Positions 1 through 12,135 of a DNA stretch of 64,000 nt are shown here, in pieces (within the stretch, counting starts at the first letter, position 1; each line of letters starts with the position of its first letter). Under the pieces are notes generated by a model. That model saw nothing but the letters and a program-made list of their open reading frames with translations, was not told the DNA's origin and made no database searches. The stretch comes from Ceratopteris richardii (lineage: Eukaryota; Streptophyta; Polypodiopsida; Polypodiales; Pteridaceae), in NCBI GenBank assembly GCA_020310875.1, contig CM035430.1, forward strand, positions 100,392,866-100,456,865, in the 5' to 3' direction. A program made the translations under genes and the position numbers.

Positions 1-1972
1 CCAAGAAAAAAATAGCTACCACTAGTAGACACTTGTGTATCATAACAACTACCCCAATTATTGTGTGTAAAAGCATGAAAGAATGGATGAGCATCTCTGC
101 AATAAAAGAGAACTAAATACTAAGTGACTTTGAGATATCTAAAAGCATATTTTAATGCTTTCCCATACTTAATGCTAGGGCTATGCATAAATCTACTCAA
201 TTGAGAAACTACATACTCTATGTTTGACCTTGTGTTACATGCATCCCACAACTTGCTGATAAGTAGAATTATAAAATGCATCACCTACATCCTCAATTGA
301 GAACTTCAAGCCTATTTCCACTGTTGTTGACATAGGCTTGCTATAGTCAAAACCAAAACATTGAAGTAGCTTCTCAATATGCTTTTCTTAATACACAAAA
401 TGGTCCAATCAATGGATACAAACTAGATGCCAAGATAATAATTTAAAAGACCAAGATATATGACATCAAAAGTGTGTTGGAAATGAGCCATAATCATTTC
501 AAATTTCTCATCACATGACCCAATCAAGAGAATGTCATCCACATAAAGAACAAGCACTATAAGATCAACACCATCTTTGCATCCATAGAGTTTGCTTTCA
601 ATTGGGCTACAAGTAAAACCAAGCACAATCAAGGGCTTATGTATCTTTTCATACCATGCATGTGCAGCTTACTTAAGTCCATACAAAGCCTTATGCAAGT
701 TGCAAACCATATAATCTTGAACTTTGATAGAAAATCTAGGAGCTTGCTTCACACATAACTCTTATGCAAATCGCCAGTCAAGAAAATTATTTCATATATG
801 ATGGATGCACTTTGCAACCATCATGGGACACTAGGGCGATCATCAAATGAATTGTACTGATGTAGGAAGTAGGTGCAAATTCTCCTCATAATCAATGCAA
901 TATTTTTGCACATAACCTTTTGCAAGTAGTCTACCTTTGTAGTAATCAATGCTTCCACATAAATCCCAAGTACATTTTATGTGAGTAGAATCCAATTCTA
1001 ATTGCATTGTAGTCAACCAATTCAAATCAATAGATGAATCTTAAAAAGTGAGTGGCTCTTCATCACATGTAATTGCACTAAGATATTTATCCACAAAGTC
1101 ACTTGATGCATGATGAGAGCTTGATCTTCTTCTACCACATAAATGAATTCTGAACTTGCTATCTTGCAATGCTTTTTGCAACCATTTTGGTATAGATTTT
1201 GCATCCTTGATAGACATCCATTCCATATAGATCAAGAAAATGTACATCAAAAGTGAGCTAAATATCATGCAGAATTTCAACCATGTATGGCTTGAAATTT
1301 TGCAAATTTTCAACCATTTTTGTCTTGAGATTTTCATCTATCCTTGGCTAGAGCTTTTAAAGCCATGTCTCTCTATAAAGTTTGGGAGTTTTAGCCATGT
1401 TCAGTTGGAAGGTTTAGCCATATTTGGCTTAGAAGGTTTAGCTCTTTGAACCTCATTTGGAGGGCCTAGATCTCCATAGTCAAATGTAGTGCTTGGAGAC
1501 AAACTCCTGAGCGTATCAAAAACATCTTGTGCCTTGGTTGAAGTTTACATTCAAGTAAAGGATAAGCTTAGTTTTTCACAAATACCACTTCTTGAGTTAG
1601 AAAAACATTTGTCTATTATCAGATGGTATAAATAATCACCTTGGTGGTCACTACTATATCCGATAAATACATATTTGTCTACCTTGTCATCAACCTTGAG
1701 ACTTTTTTTTAATGGCACAAGAGCTTATGCCAAACAAAGAAATATGTACATATCACTAACCATCGGCTTACACCCATTGGAATGCTTATAAGGTGTAATG
1801 AATATCAATGATTTTGAAGGACAATGATTCAGTACATAGTTTGCACACATAACTTCTTTCATCCAAAACTTATATACAAGATGCTTCTCTTGAACCATAC
1901 ATCTTCCCATTTCAAGAAGTGTTTTATTCTTGTGCATGGAAACACCAAATTCTTGAGGTGTATATGGCACCA
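1..1972 (-). pseudogene. Element Z: Ty1/copia pol remnant (RNase H, RT and integrase pieces)
   Basis: Read on the minus strand, this is the inner part of a copia Gag-Pol in normal order with many stops and frameshifts. Integrase C-terminal sequence lies at about 1725-1972 (VPYTPQEFGV, then a region like B1 around the asparagine-arginine-cysteine-proline stretch). The RT N-terminal part lies at about 840-1340 and the RT catalytic part at 423-632, with YVDDILLIGSC intact. RNase H (YDTQVSTSG) is at the window's left edge. It resembles family B but is clearly diverged from it. The integrase stops abruptly at 1972, where element A begins, and resumes beyond A at about 20164. It is dead; the left end lies outside the window. 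Confidence 0.85.
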
Positions 1973-3006
1973 TGTTGAAGATAAATGTACAAGCTCATTT
2001 TCATATGAGCTATTCTTGGATAAAGTTATCAAATATAAAGGTAAAGGAAAAGATGAGAAAAGAAAAAAAGAAAAAAAAAAGTCTAGTCAAAATTCATGAT
2101 GAGTGAAAGATACAATATCCGCCTTATAGTCAGTGGCATGTAGTGGGCAAAGTGGTGAGTTAAGAAGGAGGCACAAACTTCTACACATGCTCATTGGTTA
2201 TAAAAGTGGAGTGGGAGCACATTCTAAACAAGGAGAGAAAGAGGCAAGAGCTCCCAATAGTCGGATCTAGTCATTTTGTCATTTTGTCTTCCCATAGACT
2301 CCTTCTAGCCACACATCATTTTGTACAAAACTCTGTTATGAAGCTCATATCTTAGTGTATATGTATCACTTCTTGCGTTTAAAAACTCATTGGAAAGCAT
2401 ACCTTGTGTACTTTCTCTATTTAAATATCTTCTTCAAAGCTTATAAATTTTGTGAGATATCAATCAAAGAGTGAAGTACTGTTTTTTAGCATACCTATGT
2501 AGACAGGTAGTCTATTTTGGTCGGTTGAGTTTCCCAAACAAAATGGATCCAAATTGCTTGGTTTGGGCTTTTTGGAAAGCACTAAACATTTACTTTTGTT
2601 GTCTTGAATATCTCATTCAAAGATTTTATATTCTGGGAGATATCTATCACAGAGTGAAGTCCAATTTTTCAATATGCTTGTGTGTGTAGGTGTTCTATTT
2701 TGGTCAGTTGTGTTTCCTGACCAAAACGCATCCAAATTACTTGATTTCTAGCTTGTCTGAGAGTGAAGCTCAATTATTTAGCATACTCGTGTGAACAGTT
2801 GGTTCATCTTCATCAATTGTGTTTCCTAATCAAAACTTGTCCAAATTAAGTTATTTATAGCTTGTTATAAATCTCTCTAGGCACAATTCCATTTGAGTTT
2901 TGCATTAAGAGTAGCAAGCTATCTAAGGGGTAGCTATTTGTCCAAGTGTTGGAAATACAATGGTTCTCTACACGTGTTCGTTGTGCATAGGAGAACTCAT
3001 TCTCCA
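1973..3006 (+). repeat. 5' LTR of element A
   Basis: About 1034 bp, starting TG and ending CA, with a diverged partner at 19046-20163. It carries a TATA box and an oligo-A tract near its start. By eye the two LTRs differ by many substitutions and several indels (lengths 1034 and 1118 bp), so this is an old insertion. Confidence 0.85.
2199..2206 (+). promoter_or_regulatory. TATA box in the element A 5' LTR
   Basis: The TATAAAAG octamer is kept at the matching place in the 3' LTR (19260-19267). It is followed in both LTRs by a purine-rich stretch containing GGAGAGAAAGAGGC. It is the likely core promoter; whether it still works is unknown. Confidence 0.6.
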
Positions 3007-3010
3007 TTGT

Positions 3011-3022
3011 TAGTATCTGAGA
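3011..3022 (+). other. Degraded primer binding site of element A
   Basis: TAGTATCTGAGA lies four bases after the 5' LTR and matches about 9 of 12 positions of the initiator-tRNA-Met complement TGGTATCAGAGC seen intact in B1, C and D. Confidence 0.6.
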
Positions 3023-3168
3023 AAACTTGGCGTGGAAGCTTCATCAATAGAGTTGGAGTTAAAGAAAAGCAAAAGAGGAGCTACAAAATAAGTTAGAGCT
3101 TCACAAATGCAAGATCAAAGGACAATATAAATATTCGAGGTAACTCTCAAAGTTTTTGATAGTCTTCA

Positions 3169-4140
3169 ATGGCTGACTTGGGTCAACAAGTAGAGAAATT
3201 GGATAAGGATAACTATCCCGTGTGGAAGTTTAGAATGACTAACTACCTAATGGGCAAAGGCTTGTGGGGTATTGTGAGTGAAAATGATGCTCAACCTCAA
3301 ATCAATCAAGCTACGACCACCGAAATCCAAAGGAGGCAAGCAAAAGAATGGGAAGAGAGGCATAGGAGAGTCATGTTCCTCATTTCACAAGTCATTACTA
3401 ATGCCATGGTAGTGCATATTCAACATCTAGAGAAAGCTAAGGATGCTTGGGAAGCTCTTGAAAGGATGTATTCAACAAATACCAAAGTTAGGAAACTTCA
3501 ACTCAAAAATGATTTGAACACAATTAAGAAAAGCTCGAGTCAATCCATAGCTACATATACTATGAAGATTAAGGAGCTAAGTGATGCTTTAGCTTCTATT
3601 GGCATAACAAATGAAGATGAAGATCTTATGTGTTATACTCTCAATGGATTGAGGGAAGTGAAAGATGAAAGCCTTTTATAGCTTCCATTAGCTTGAAAGA
3701 TTCATATCCATGTTTTGAACAACTTGTCCCTCATCTTGTCATAGAAGAGCTTAGCTTTGGTGGCCCCAAAGAAAAGGAAAACCACAACCAAATTGTTAGA
3801 TGCAGGTCGAGGTAAAGGAAGGAACTCAAGAAGAGGCTCACAAGGAAAAGGAAGAGTCCACAACAACTCCAACTACAATAAAGAAAATTTGGAAGACAAC
3901 AAGGATGCATCAAATTCCAACACACAAGGAAGAGGTCGAGGTGGAAGTAGAGGAAGAGGTCGAGGCTCCTACAATTCTCATAAAGGTATAACATGCTATC
4001 ATTGTGATAAAGTAGGACACTATCCTAGTGATTGTTGGTTGAAGAATGGAAGACCACATGGAGGCAATCAAAGGAGCCAAAGCAACTATGCAAGCACCTC
4101 AAGCAAAGGAAGCAAGGACACACTACTTGCAATGGGACAT
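3169..4140 (+). pseudogene. Element A gag (UBN2-type copia Gag with zinc knuckle)
   Basis: It starts at an ATG with MADLGQQVEKLDKDNYPVW, the usual copia Gag opening. A helical Gag core follows to about 3680, then an arginine/glycine-rich linker and a CX2CX4HX4C zinc knuckle (CYHCDKVGHYPSDC) at about 3993-4034. The frame breaks near 3675 (TAG at 3679-3681), where coding sequence continues in another frame, and shifts again around 3760-3800. Gag would form the particle shell and package RNA; this copy cannot make a full protein. Confidence 0.85.
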
Positions 4141-4149
4141 GAGTATAGA

Positions 4150-6940
4150 AGCTCTTGTGAAGATGAGAAAAAATGGTACATTGATTCAGGTTGTAGTAAC
4201 CATATGTCATGCCAAGGAAGTTTGTTCACTAATCTACAGGTAACAAGTGGAAAAGGATGTGTTGAAATAGGTCATGATACTTAACTCATGATTGAACATA
4301 TTAGAGATATAAGGCTTGGAGATACAAGCAGCGCAAAGGTACTATCTAATGTTCTTCATGTTCCTACAATTTCAAAAAACTTGATTTCACTAGGACAAAT
4401 GGTAGAGAAGGGTTATCATGTCATATTCAATGAGAATGGATGCTTCATAAAGAATCCAAAGGAAGGCCTCAAGGTCATTGCTCGAGGTAGAAGAGAAGGA
4501 CGGATGTTCACTTTGGACGTCCAACATCCACATGGAAAGGTCATGTACATTCAGTGTGGGCACAAGAAGATTTCAGAGCTGGACTTATGGCACAAAAGAA
4601 TAGGAAACATCAATATTCCAAAGCTGAAGGACATGAGCAAAGATGAAGGGGTAAGAGGTCTTCCAAAATTTAATAGCATTGGACTACATGATTTATGTGA
4701 AGCTTGTCAACTAGGAAAGAAAACAAGGAAGCCATTCAAGAGGAGCAATTATGTGCCCCAAATGTCTTGGACTTGATACATACGGATGTATGGGGACCAA
4801 ACCAAGAGGCATCAATTTCTAGTAATACATTTTTTGTCACCTTCATCGATGATCACTCAAGAAAGGTATGGTTGTTTTGTATGAAGCAAAAATCAAAGGT
4901 GTTTTCTATATTCAAAAGATTCAAAGTTGAAGTTGAAAAAGAAACAGGAAGACCTATCAAAACCTTAAGGTCTGATGGTGGAGGACAATACTTCTCCAAA
5001 TAATTTTCATATTTTCTACAAGAGAATGGGATCAAAAGGCAGTTTACTTGTAGGTATACACCACAAAAAAATGGAGTAGCTGAGAGGAAAAATAGGCAAA
5101 TTGCTGAAATTGCAAGATGCATGCTCAACAAGATGATGGTACCATTGTATTATTTGGCGGAAGCTACCACAATTGCCATTTACTTGATGAATAGGTGCAC
5201 AACATTGAGAATACATCACTTGACTCCAAAGGAGGTATATTTTGGTAAGAAACTTTATCTTACACACCTCCAACTATTTGGATGTGTTTTCTTTGTTCAA
5301 ATTCCACAAGAAACTAGAACAAAGATGGAACCAAGGTTAGAAAAATGCATTTTCATCACCTACTCGAGGGAGAAAAAAGGATACAATTGTTACAACCCTT
5401 GAAAAAATGAAGTAAGAGTCTCGTGAGATGTGGTCTTTGATGAACTAAGACCATGGTATGAAGATAAAGGAAAGGAAAAGATTCTTGAAGAAGATTGTGA
5501 TAATTATGCAAGAAAAAATCAAAGAAAAAATCAAAAATCAAGCACAAAGGCTTCAGGTCCAGAGGCATCTACATCAAATGAAGAATGTTCAACATGGAGG
5601 GGGAGTCATTATGTCTCCAAATTTAGCTCATAGTAGATCCAAAGAAGCAAGTGCTACTCCGAACAGTGAGATAAATGCAATTGAAGAAGAATATGAAGAG
5701 TTAATCACTCCGAAGGTAAAGCTGAATAGGTTTAAGAAGCAACTTTCTAAGGAAATGAAAGAAGATCTTCAAGGACAAGGTATCCAACTCAAGTCTAAGT
5801 TATGATAGTTTAATGGCAAAACATTTTGCATACATGATGCATGTTATCAAAGAAAAAGAGCTTGAGACATATGAAGAAGCATGCACATAAAAGGAATGGA
5901 AGCAAGCTATGAAAGAGGAGATTAAAGCTCTAAAAGATAATCACACATGGGATCTAGTGCCAAAGAAAGAAGGTATGAAGATTGTTCCAAACAAATGGGT
6001 GTTTAAAGTAAAGAGGAATGTTGATGGTTAACTAGCTAGATATAAAACTAGATTAGTTACCAAAGGATTTAAACAAACACAAGGCATAGATTATGATGAA
6101 GTTTTCAGCCTTGTTGCAAAGATGGGAACAATCACAACATTACTAGCAATTCCTACTTCAAGGAGATGGCCATTATATCAAATTGACATCGAAAATGCTT
6201 TTCTCAATGGAGACCTACAAGAAGAGGTATACATGAGTCACCCGATTGGATTTGAAAATGAAAAACATCCAAACCTTGGTTGCAGGTTGAAAAAGGAACT
6301 TTATGGCTTGAAGCAAGCACCAAAAGCATGGAATTAGAGATTGGTAGAATATCTAAGTAAGTGTGGATACAACCTGAGCAGTGTAGATCCTTCATTCTAC
6401 ATGAAGAAGGAACAAAGTAGAGAGGTATATATTTGCATATACTTCGATGACCTCATCATAACAAGAAATGATGTTACAAGGATTAAAGATATCAAAATGA
6501 ATCTTGGTAAGGAGTTTAAAATTTCAGATCTTGGAGAGCTGAAATATTTTTTAGGAATGGAAGTTGTTTATAGAAAGAGTGGCATCTACTTGATGCAAAG
6601 GAGGTACTTCTTGGGTGCTCTTTTCAGATTTGGAATGAGTGAATGCAAACCACTCACTCAACCCATGGACACAAATACAGAGATTTGCACAAATGTTGGA
6701 GAACTATTGGAAGATGTAACGACATACAAAAGCATTGTGGGATCTTTAATCTATGCAAACATTACAAGACCTCATTTATCTTATGTTGGTGGTGTACTTT
6801 CTCATTTTATGTAAGCCCTGACAAGTGAATATTTAAATTCGGCCAAGAGAGCGTTGAGATACATAAATCATACAGTTAATCATGCTTTGTTTTACAAGCC
6901 TGATGAAGAATTGCACGTCAAAGGCTTTAGCGATGCTGAT
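4150..6940 (+). pseudogene. Element A pol, first part (protease, integrase, RT, start of RNase H)
   Basis: Domain order is copia. The protease motif WYIDSGCSNHMS is at about 4174-4210. The GAG-pre-integrase segment (LWHKRIG...CEACQLGK) is at 4580-4720. Integrase runs about 4775-5350 with HTDVWGP, LRSDGGGQY and PQKNGVAERKN supplying the three acidic positions. RT is at about 5890-6810 with [12 protein letters not shown] and a YFDD catalytic box in place of YVDD. Stops include TAA at 4282, TAA near 5001 and TAG after KAWN at 6335-6337, plus frameshifts. RNase H begins (FSDADWA) and is cut at 6941-6945 by the B1 insertion. Confidence 0.88.
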
Positions 6941-6945
6941 TGGGC
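6941..6945. repeat. Left target site duplication of B1 (TGGGC)
   Basis: It matches 18575-18579 exactly and sits inside the Asp-Trp-Ala codons of A's RNase H. Confidence 0.95.
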
Positions 6946-7175
6946 TGTTGATATATTTAGGTAGTGATGTGTGTGAACACTCTAGGACCGCCGGGGCACT
7001 TTTTTCCCTCTTTAGGAGGTTTTTTTCCCCCGGCTTGTATATACGCCTATTGCCCTAATGGACTACTTATCTTTGTACATTCTCTAGTAATACATTCAGT
7101 CTTGTGTGTTGTGCTCCAAGCTTCTTCTTCTTCCTTGTGCTGTTCACGTGCTTCCGCAGACGTCTAACTCCAACA
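6946..7175 (+). repeat. 5' LTR of B1
   Basis: 230 bp, TG...CA ends (TGTTGATATATTTAGG to CTAACTCCAACA). It differs from the 3' LTR at two sites by eye (GATGTG/GATATG near the start, TTCACG/TTCGCG near the end). A weak TATA-like GTATATA lies at about 7037-7043. Confidence 0.95.
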
Positions 7176-7177
7176 AT

Positions 7178-7189
7178 TGGTATCAGAGC
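7178..7189 (+). other. Primer binding site of B1 (initiator tRNA-Met)
   Basis: TGGTATCAGAGC two bases after the LTR is a perfect copia-type primer site for minus-strand DNA synthesis. Confidence 0.93.
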
Positions 7190-7530
7190 AGGTCGTTGCT
7201 TCTTCTAGGGCGCCGTCGACACTCCTCCGTTTGCAGTCTCAGATTCGCATGAAATTTGGTGAGCATACTCAGGGTGTTTCCTAGATCAAAACAGCTTTGC
7301 TGTGTGGTGCCGAAATTGCGATCTGAGCTTGTTTCGGCCTCCGAACGCACTATCGCAGCGCTTGTGCAGGCTATTTCGTCCTTTTGTGCCAAAGGTATAT
7401 ACCAGTTTCTGTTCGCCAGTTTAAGCGTCTCGAAGTCTGCTACAGGTCTAGAAGAACTCGTCTGGGCAGTTCCGTTCAACTTTTTGAGATACAGTCAATT
7501 TTCTGCATCAAGGTATTTTAGTCACCGGCC

Positions 7531-10500
7531 ATGGCTGAAAGCAGTGATGTATTCCGTATGTTGGCTGTTGAGGATAAGTTGGATGGTACCAACTACCCAT
7601 TATGGGCTTATATGATGCGACATGTACTGGTTGCAAAAGGATTGTGGAACATTGTGTAGGGTGTTGAAAGACGTCCTGTTACACCTGTAACGACAGGTAC
7701 TGCAAATACAGGTGTTGGAGCTGATGAAGATGGTGTCGAAGATGATATTCCGCAGATTCCTGTTCGTGCTGCTGTTTCTGTTGCACCTACTGCAGAGCAG
7801 ATTCGTTGGGATGGCAGAGATGCCCAGGCACATGCATTGATAGCTTTGTCTGTCAAACGTGCCATTATCCCTCACATTCGCTCTTGCAGAACAGCAAAGG
7901 ATGCTTGGGATACACTTACCACTTTGTACCAGGCTAGGATTGAGGCTCGTGTTGCTTACCTCCGAAAACAGTTGGAGAGTGAGCACATGAATGAAGGTGA
8001 TTCTATGGACAGTTTTCTTACAAAGATCAAAGACCTGAAGGAACAATTGATTTCTGCTGATGAGGTTATACCAGATAGCTCACTTGTGCAGACCGTTCTG
8101 AATGGCCTTCCTGATTCATATCAGAGTTTTGCCTCTACTCTTCGATTGATGATGAAAGGCAATCCGAATGCCTTGTCATTTGAGGAATTAGTCTCTGTTC
8201 TGTTGCAGGAAGATCAGTCCAGGCAGAACAGGTCCATTATGCGTGTTGCAGATCAAGCTTTCCTGGCTAGTCAGAAGGGCAAAGGAAAATGGAGCTCTTC
8301 TACTAGTAAGCAGAAATCTGCAAATGCTGCACAATCGAAGAACCAGGATAAAGATGAGAAGAAATCAGAAAAGCAGAGATTGTTCTGCAAGTACTGTAAA
8401 GGAAATGATCATATTATAAAGAACTGTCCAAAACTGGCTGCTAAAGAGGCAAAGAAGAAAGAGGCTAGAATGGTTGTTGCAGAGGCCTCTACACCAAAAA
8501 CAGAGTCTGCAAATCTTGTGCAGGAAGAAGAATGGGCGTTTACTACTGTCTGCAGTTTTGACCCATCTTCTCATGATCAGTGCATGTCTGCAGTAGACTC
8601 AGATGTTTGGTACTTTGACAGTGGGGCGACCAAACATATTACCTCGCAGCGCAGTTTCTTCTCTTCACTCGAGCCTGCCCCTACAGGGAATACTGTCACA
8701 TGCGCCAATAACTCCTCTTATCCTGTTATGGGAGTTGGTAAGATCATTTTGACTACTGCTGATGGTAGTTCTTTCACTTTGTCAGATGCTTTATTTGTGC
8801 CAGGGATCAAAAAGAACCTGTTATCAGTTTCTGCATTAGCCAAGATTGGCTTGGTTGTGAAATTCGTTGATGACAGGTGTACAGTCCATGATCTCTCAAA
8901 TGGCGATGTGATTATTGCTTCTGGCATTTTATGTCGTGGGCTGTATAAGCTCATAGACTATGAAAGATCTATGAATGATTCGGCATGTGCAGTTCATGAT
9001 TCTCAGGCTATGTCAGATGCAAAGCTTTGGCATGCACGCTTTGGTCATCTGAATTTTGCTAGTTTGTTACGCCTGCAGAAATCTGAAATGGTGTCTTCTT
9101 TGCCCAAACTTGAGGCACCTGGAAAACATGTTTGTGAAGGCTGTATTTTGGGCAAAATGCAGCGTTCTTCCTTTCCAAAAGATGGTTCAGTTCGGGCTAT
9201 GCAGAAATTGCAGCTTGTACATAGTGATGTCTGTGGTCCTATGCAGACACCCTCTTTTGGAAATTACCTTTACTTCGTGACTTTCATTGATGATTTTTCC
9301 AGGCATGCATGGGTATACCCACTCAAAGCAAAGTCCGAAGTGTTCATGTGCTTCAAACAGTTTTTGGTTTTGGCTGAAAATCTGTCAGCATGTAAAATGG
9401 GCACCCTCCGTTCTGATCGAGGGGGGGAATATATGTCTTCAGATTTTAATGCATTTCTGGCTGAACGTGGGATAAAACACCAGTGTACAGTGCCGTATAC
9501 ACCTCAACAGAATGGAGTTGCTGAACGAAAGAACAGGTCACTCATGGAGATGGCGAGGTGCATGGTCAAAAGTCAGGCTTTACCACATAGTTTCTGGCTT
9601 GAGGCTGTCATGTGTGCAACATATGTACTGAACAGGTGTCCCACCAAAGCGTTGCAGTCTATCACTCCATATGAGGCTTGGCATGACCGCAAGCCATATG
9701 TTGCTCATCTGCGTGTTTTTGGTTGTTTGGCATATGCATTAGTGCCTGAACAACATCGTAGAAAATTGGATGATAAGGCAGTAAAATGTATTTTTGTTGG
9801 GTACAGTTCTGAAAGTAAAGGCTATCATCTGTATCATCCGCAGACTAAACGCATTCTGGTTAGCCGTGATGTTGTCTTTGTGGAAGATGCTATTCAGCCA
9901 TTGCTTTCATGTACTAAGGAGACATCTGTTAGCTCCAAAGACATGTATGATACTTTGATGCCTCTTTTTACGGGTGGACAGGCTAGTGCTGGTCCTAATG
10001 AGGCAACTTCTCAGCCTTTGCAGGTTTCATATGATGATGCAGATCATTCCATTTCTGATGCAGATTTACATGATGCACTTGTTGATGAGAGAGCTGATAT
10101 TGAACAGGCAAAAACTATGCCAAAATGGCTGGTGCAGACTTTGCGTGATAGCAAATTAGATGCACCTTTGTCATATCGTACTCGTTCAGGCTCTCATAGT
10201 ACCTCCTTTGCATCAGATTGCTATGCTATGGCTGCATCTAGTCTCTGTGATGAGAATGAGCCTGTTTCTTTTGATGAAGCACAAAATTCAGAAAATTGGA
10301 TGGCTGCTATGCAATCTGAATATGATGCTATAATGAAGAATGGTACATGGTCTTTATGTGACTTGCCTCCTGGCAAGAAGGCCATTGGCACTAAGTGGCT
10401 ATACAAGCTGAAGCGTAAACCTGATGGTACAGTTGACAGTTATAAGGCTAGGCTTGTTGCAAAGGGTTATGCGCAGGAAAGAGGCATTGATTTTGATGAG

Positions 10501-10910
10501 ACCTTTGCACCTACATGCCGTATGACTACTGTTCGGAGCATTTGTGCACTTGCAGCCCATCATGGTTGGAATGTACATCAGTTGGACATTAAAACAGCAT
10601 TTCTGAATGGTGACTTGCATGAAGAAGTGTATGTTTTTCAGCCCCGTGGCTTTGTGCAGAAAGGGCATGAAAACCAGGTGTGCAGGTTAAAGAAGGCGTT
10701 ATATGGTTTAAAGCAAGCACCACGTGCTTGGTATGAGAAGATACATGCCTATCTGATTGCACATGGTTTTGAGAACAGTCCAACTGAAAGCACCTTATAT
10801 GTTAAGCGTGCTAATGATGTGCTTCTGATCATTGTTGTCTATGTAGACGACATGCTGCTCACTGGTCCTCTTGAGAAGCATATTGCTGATTTCAAGGCTG
10901 ATTTGCATGC
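7531..10910 (+). pseudogene. B1 Gag-Pol, first part (Gag to RT), with one early TAG
   Basis: The start is set by comparison with B3: MAESSDVFRMLAVEDKLDG. Codon 43 is TAG (7657-7659) where B3 has CAG. After that the frame is open to the C insertion. Visible parts: UBN2-like Gag; zinc knuckle CKYCKGNDHIIKNC at about 8383-8424; protease WYFDSGATKHIT at about 8610; GAG-pre-integrase (HARFGH...CEGCILGK); integrase with HSDVCGP, LRSDRGGEY and PQQNGVAERKN; and RT with [11 protein letters not shown] and YVDDMLLTG at about 10840. The frame breaks inside RT at the TSD CATGC and resumes at 17380. Translation from a later ATG would lack the Gag N-terminus. Confidence 0.93.
10906..10910. repeat. Left target site duplication of C (CATGC)
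   Basis: Exact match to 17380-17384. Removing C and one copy restores the B1 frame. Confidence 0.95.
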
Positions 10911-11922
10911 TGTTGGGGCTTCACTCACTAATTAGGCATGCATATATGAAGACATATGGAGACATATGATGGAGGAAAGAAGAAGTGAAGAAAAGACTTA
11001 CAGAAAATCAAGCCTAAGTGAAGGGACAATTTCACTATTGTAAATTAGTGCAAAATTAGAGTCTAGATTTGTATTTGATCTTCAGAACTTACGAATTCAA
11101 GTCTAGAAGAATGTAAACCATAGGTATATAAGTTAATTTGAGTCAGAAACATGTAGAAGAGAACTCAATTTTGAAATCTGAGTGTGTAGAGAAAAGTCGT
11201 GTCTTTTCTGAGAGAGATGGTGAGAGAAAACTTCTGAGTCTGAGAGAGTTTTCCATGGCTATGAGCAAAATTAGGCCAAGCCATTTTGTACACATCTTCT
11301 CTGATAATCAACACATGTTTGTGTAGAAGGATTGAGTCTAATTCCTCTTGTACATTGAGTTCTAAGTCATTTCATATGACTGTGTAAGGTAGTTGACAGT
11401 TACGACTTTTCTGGCGCACATTTGACTGATCTTCTAAAGGTCAGATCTCGAAGCACAGTGTAAAGTTTTTGGTAAGTGATAGCTCGTTTGAAAGCTATTA
11501 TCCTCAACTACATTTGGTCAAAAGATCTTTGAGAAACGGGACGCGTACTCAGAGAAATCAGCTTAAGAGTGGAGGTATGTCAAATCGATGAAGTAAACTT
11601 TCAGTTTTCAGACATAGTGAAAAGTTGAAGCTAAATCAGAAGATTTTGAAGTTATTACTTGAAAGTTTTGGTTATTATGTGTTGCTTAACATTAGCAAGA
11701 ACATTCTTTAGCAAGTGATCAAAAGATTTTGCAAAGATTGAGCTAATACAGGTCAGATTGAAGGATTGAAGAAAAGGCGCAGATTTCTGTGAAGTGAAAT
11801 TTTGATTTTCACTAAATTCAGAGATGAATACTTACAATGTGAGTTTTGCTAAGCTAATGATGGTTATGGAGGTCTTCTAATACCACATTAGTTTGGTTCT
11901 TGTGGTGTTTTACACACCAACA
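10911..11922 (+). repeat. 5' LTR of C
   Basis: 1012 bp from TGTTGGGGCTTC to ACACACCAACA. Differences from the 3' LTR by eye: two adjacent-region changes (TCAGAAAC/TCGAAAAC), GTGTC/GTGCC and TCTAAAGG/TCTGAAGG. That is about 0.4%. Confidence 0.96.
11125..11132 (+). promoter_or_regulatory. TATA box in the C 5' LTR
   Basis: TATATAAG, repeated at the matching position 16582-16589 of the 3' LTR, about 215 bp into the LTR. It probably sets the U3/R boundary slightly downstream; that placement is inference. Confidence 0.6.
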
Positions 11923-11924
11923 TT

Positions 11925-11936
11925 TGGTATCAGAGC
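11925..11936 (+). other. Primer binding site of C (initiator tRNA-Met)
   Basis: TGGTATCAGAGC two bases after the LTR end, an exact match to the site in B1. Confidence 0.94.
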
Positions 11937-12135
11937 AGATAAGGTCCTCGAGACTAAAGGAATAGCAGATACAAGAAGAATTGAAGAGTTCTTTATCAAA
12001 GAAGGAGGAAGCTGAGGTGTTCAACAATCAAAGTCATCAGAAGAGTATTTCGAAGTTGCTCCCAAGAGTAAAGGTCTACAAAAGGTATCATTCTTTAACC
12101 TTACACTTACAGGTTGAAGCAGAAGCAAGGATACC

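Noticed and set aside
1824..2099. A 91-aa frame spanning the Z/A junction
   Set aside because: It crosses an insertion boundary, reads integrase on the wrong strand and then LTR sequence.
11138..11326. A 62-aa open frame present in both LTRs of C
   Set aside because: It lies inside the LTR, exists twice only because LTRs are duplicated, and has no recognisable domain; more likely leader sequence.
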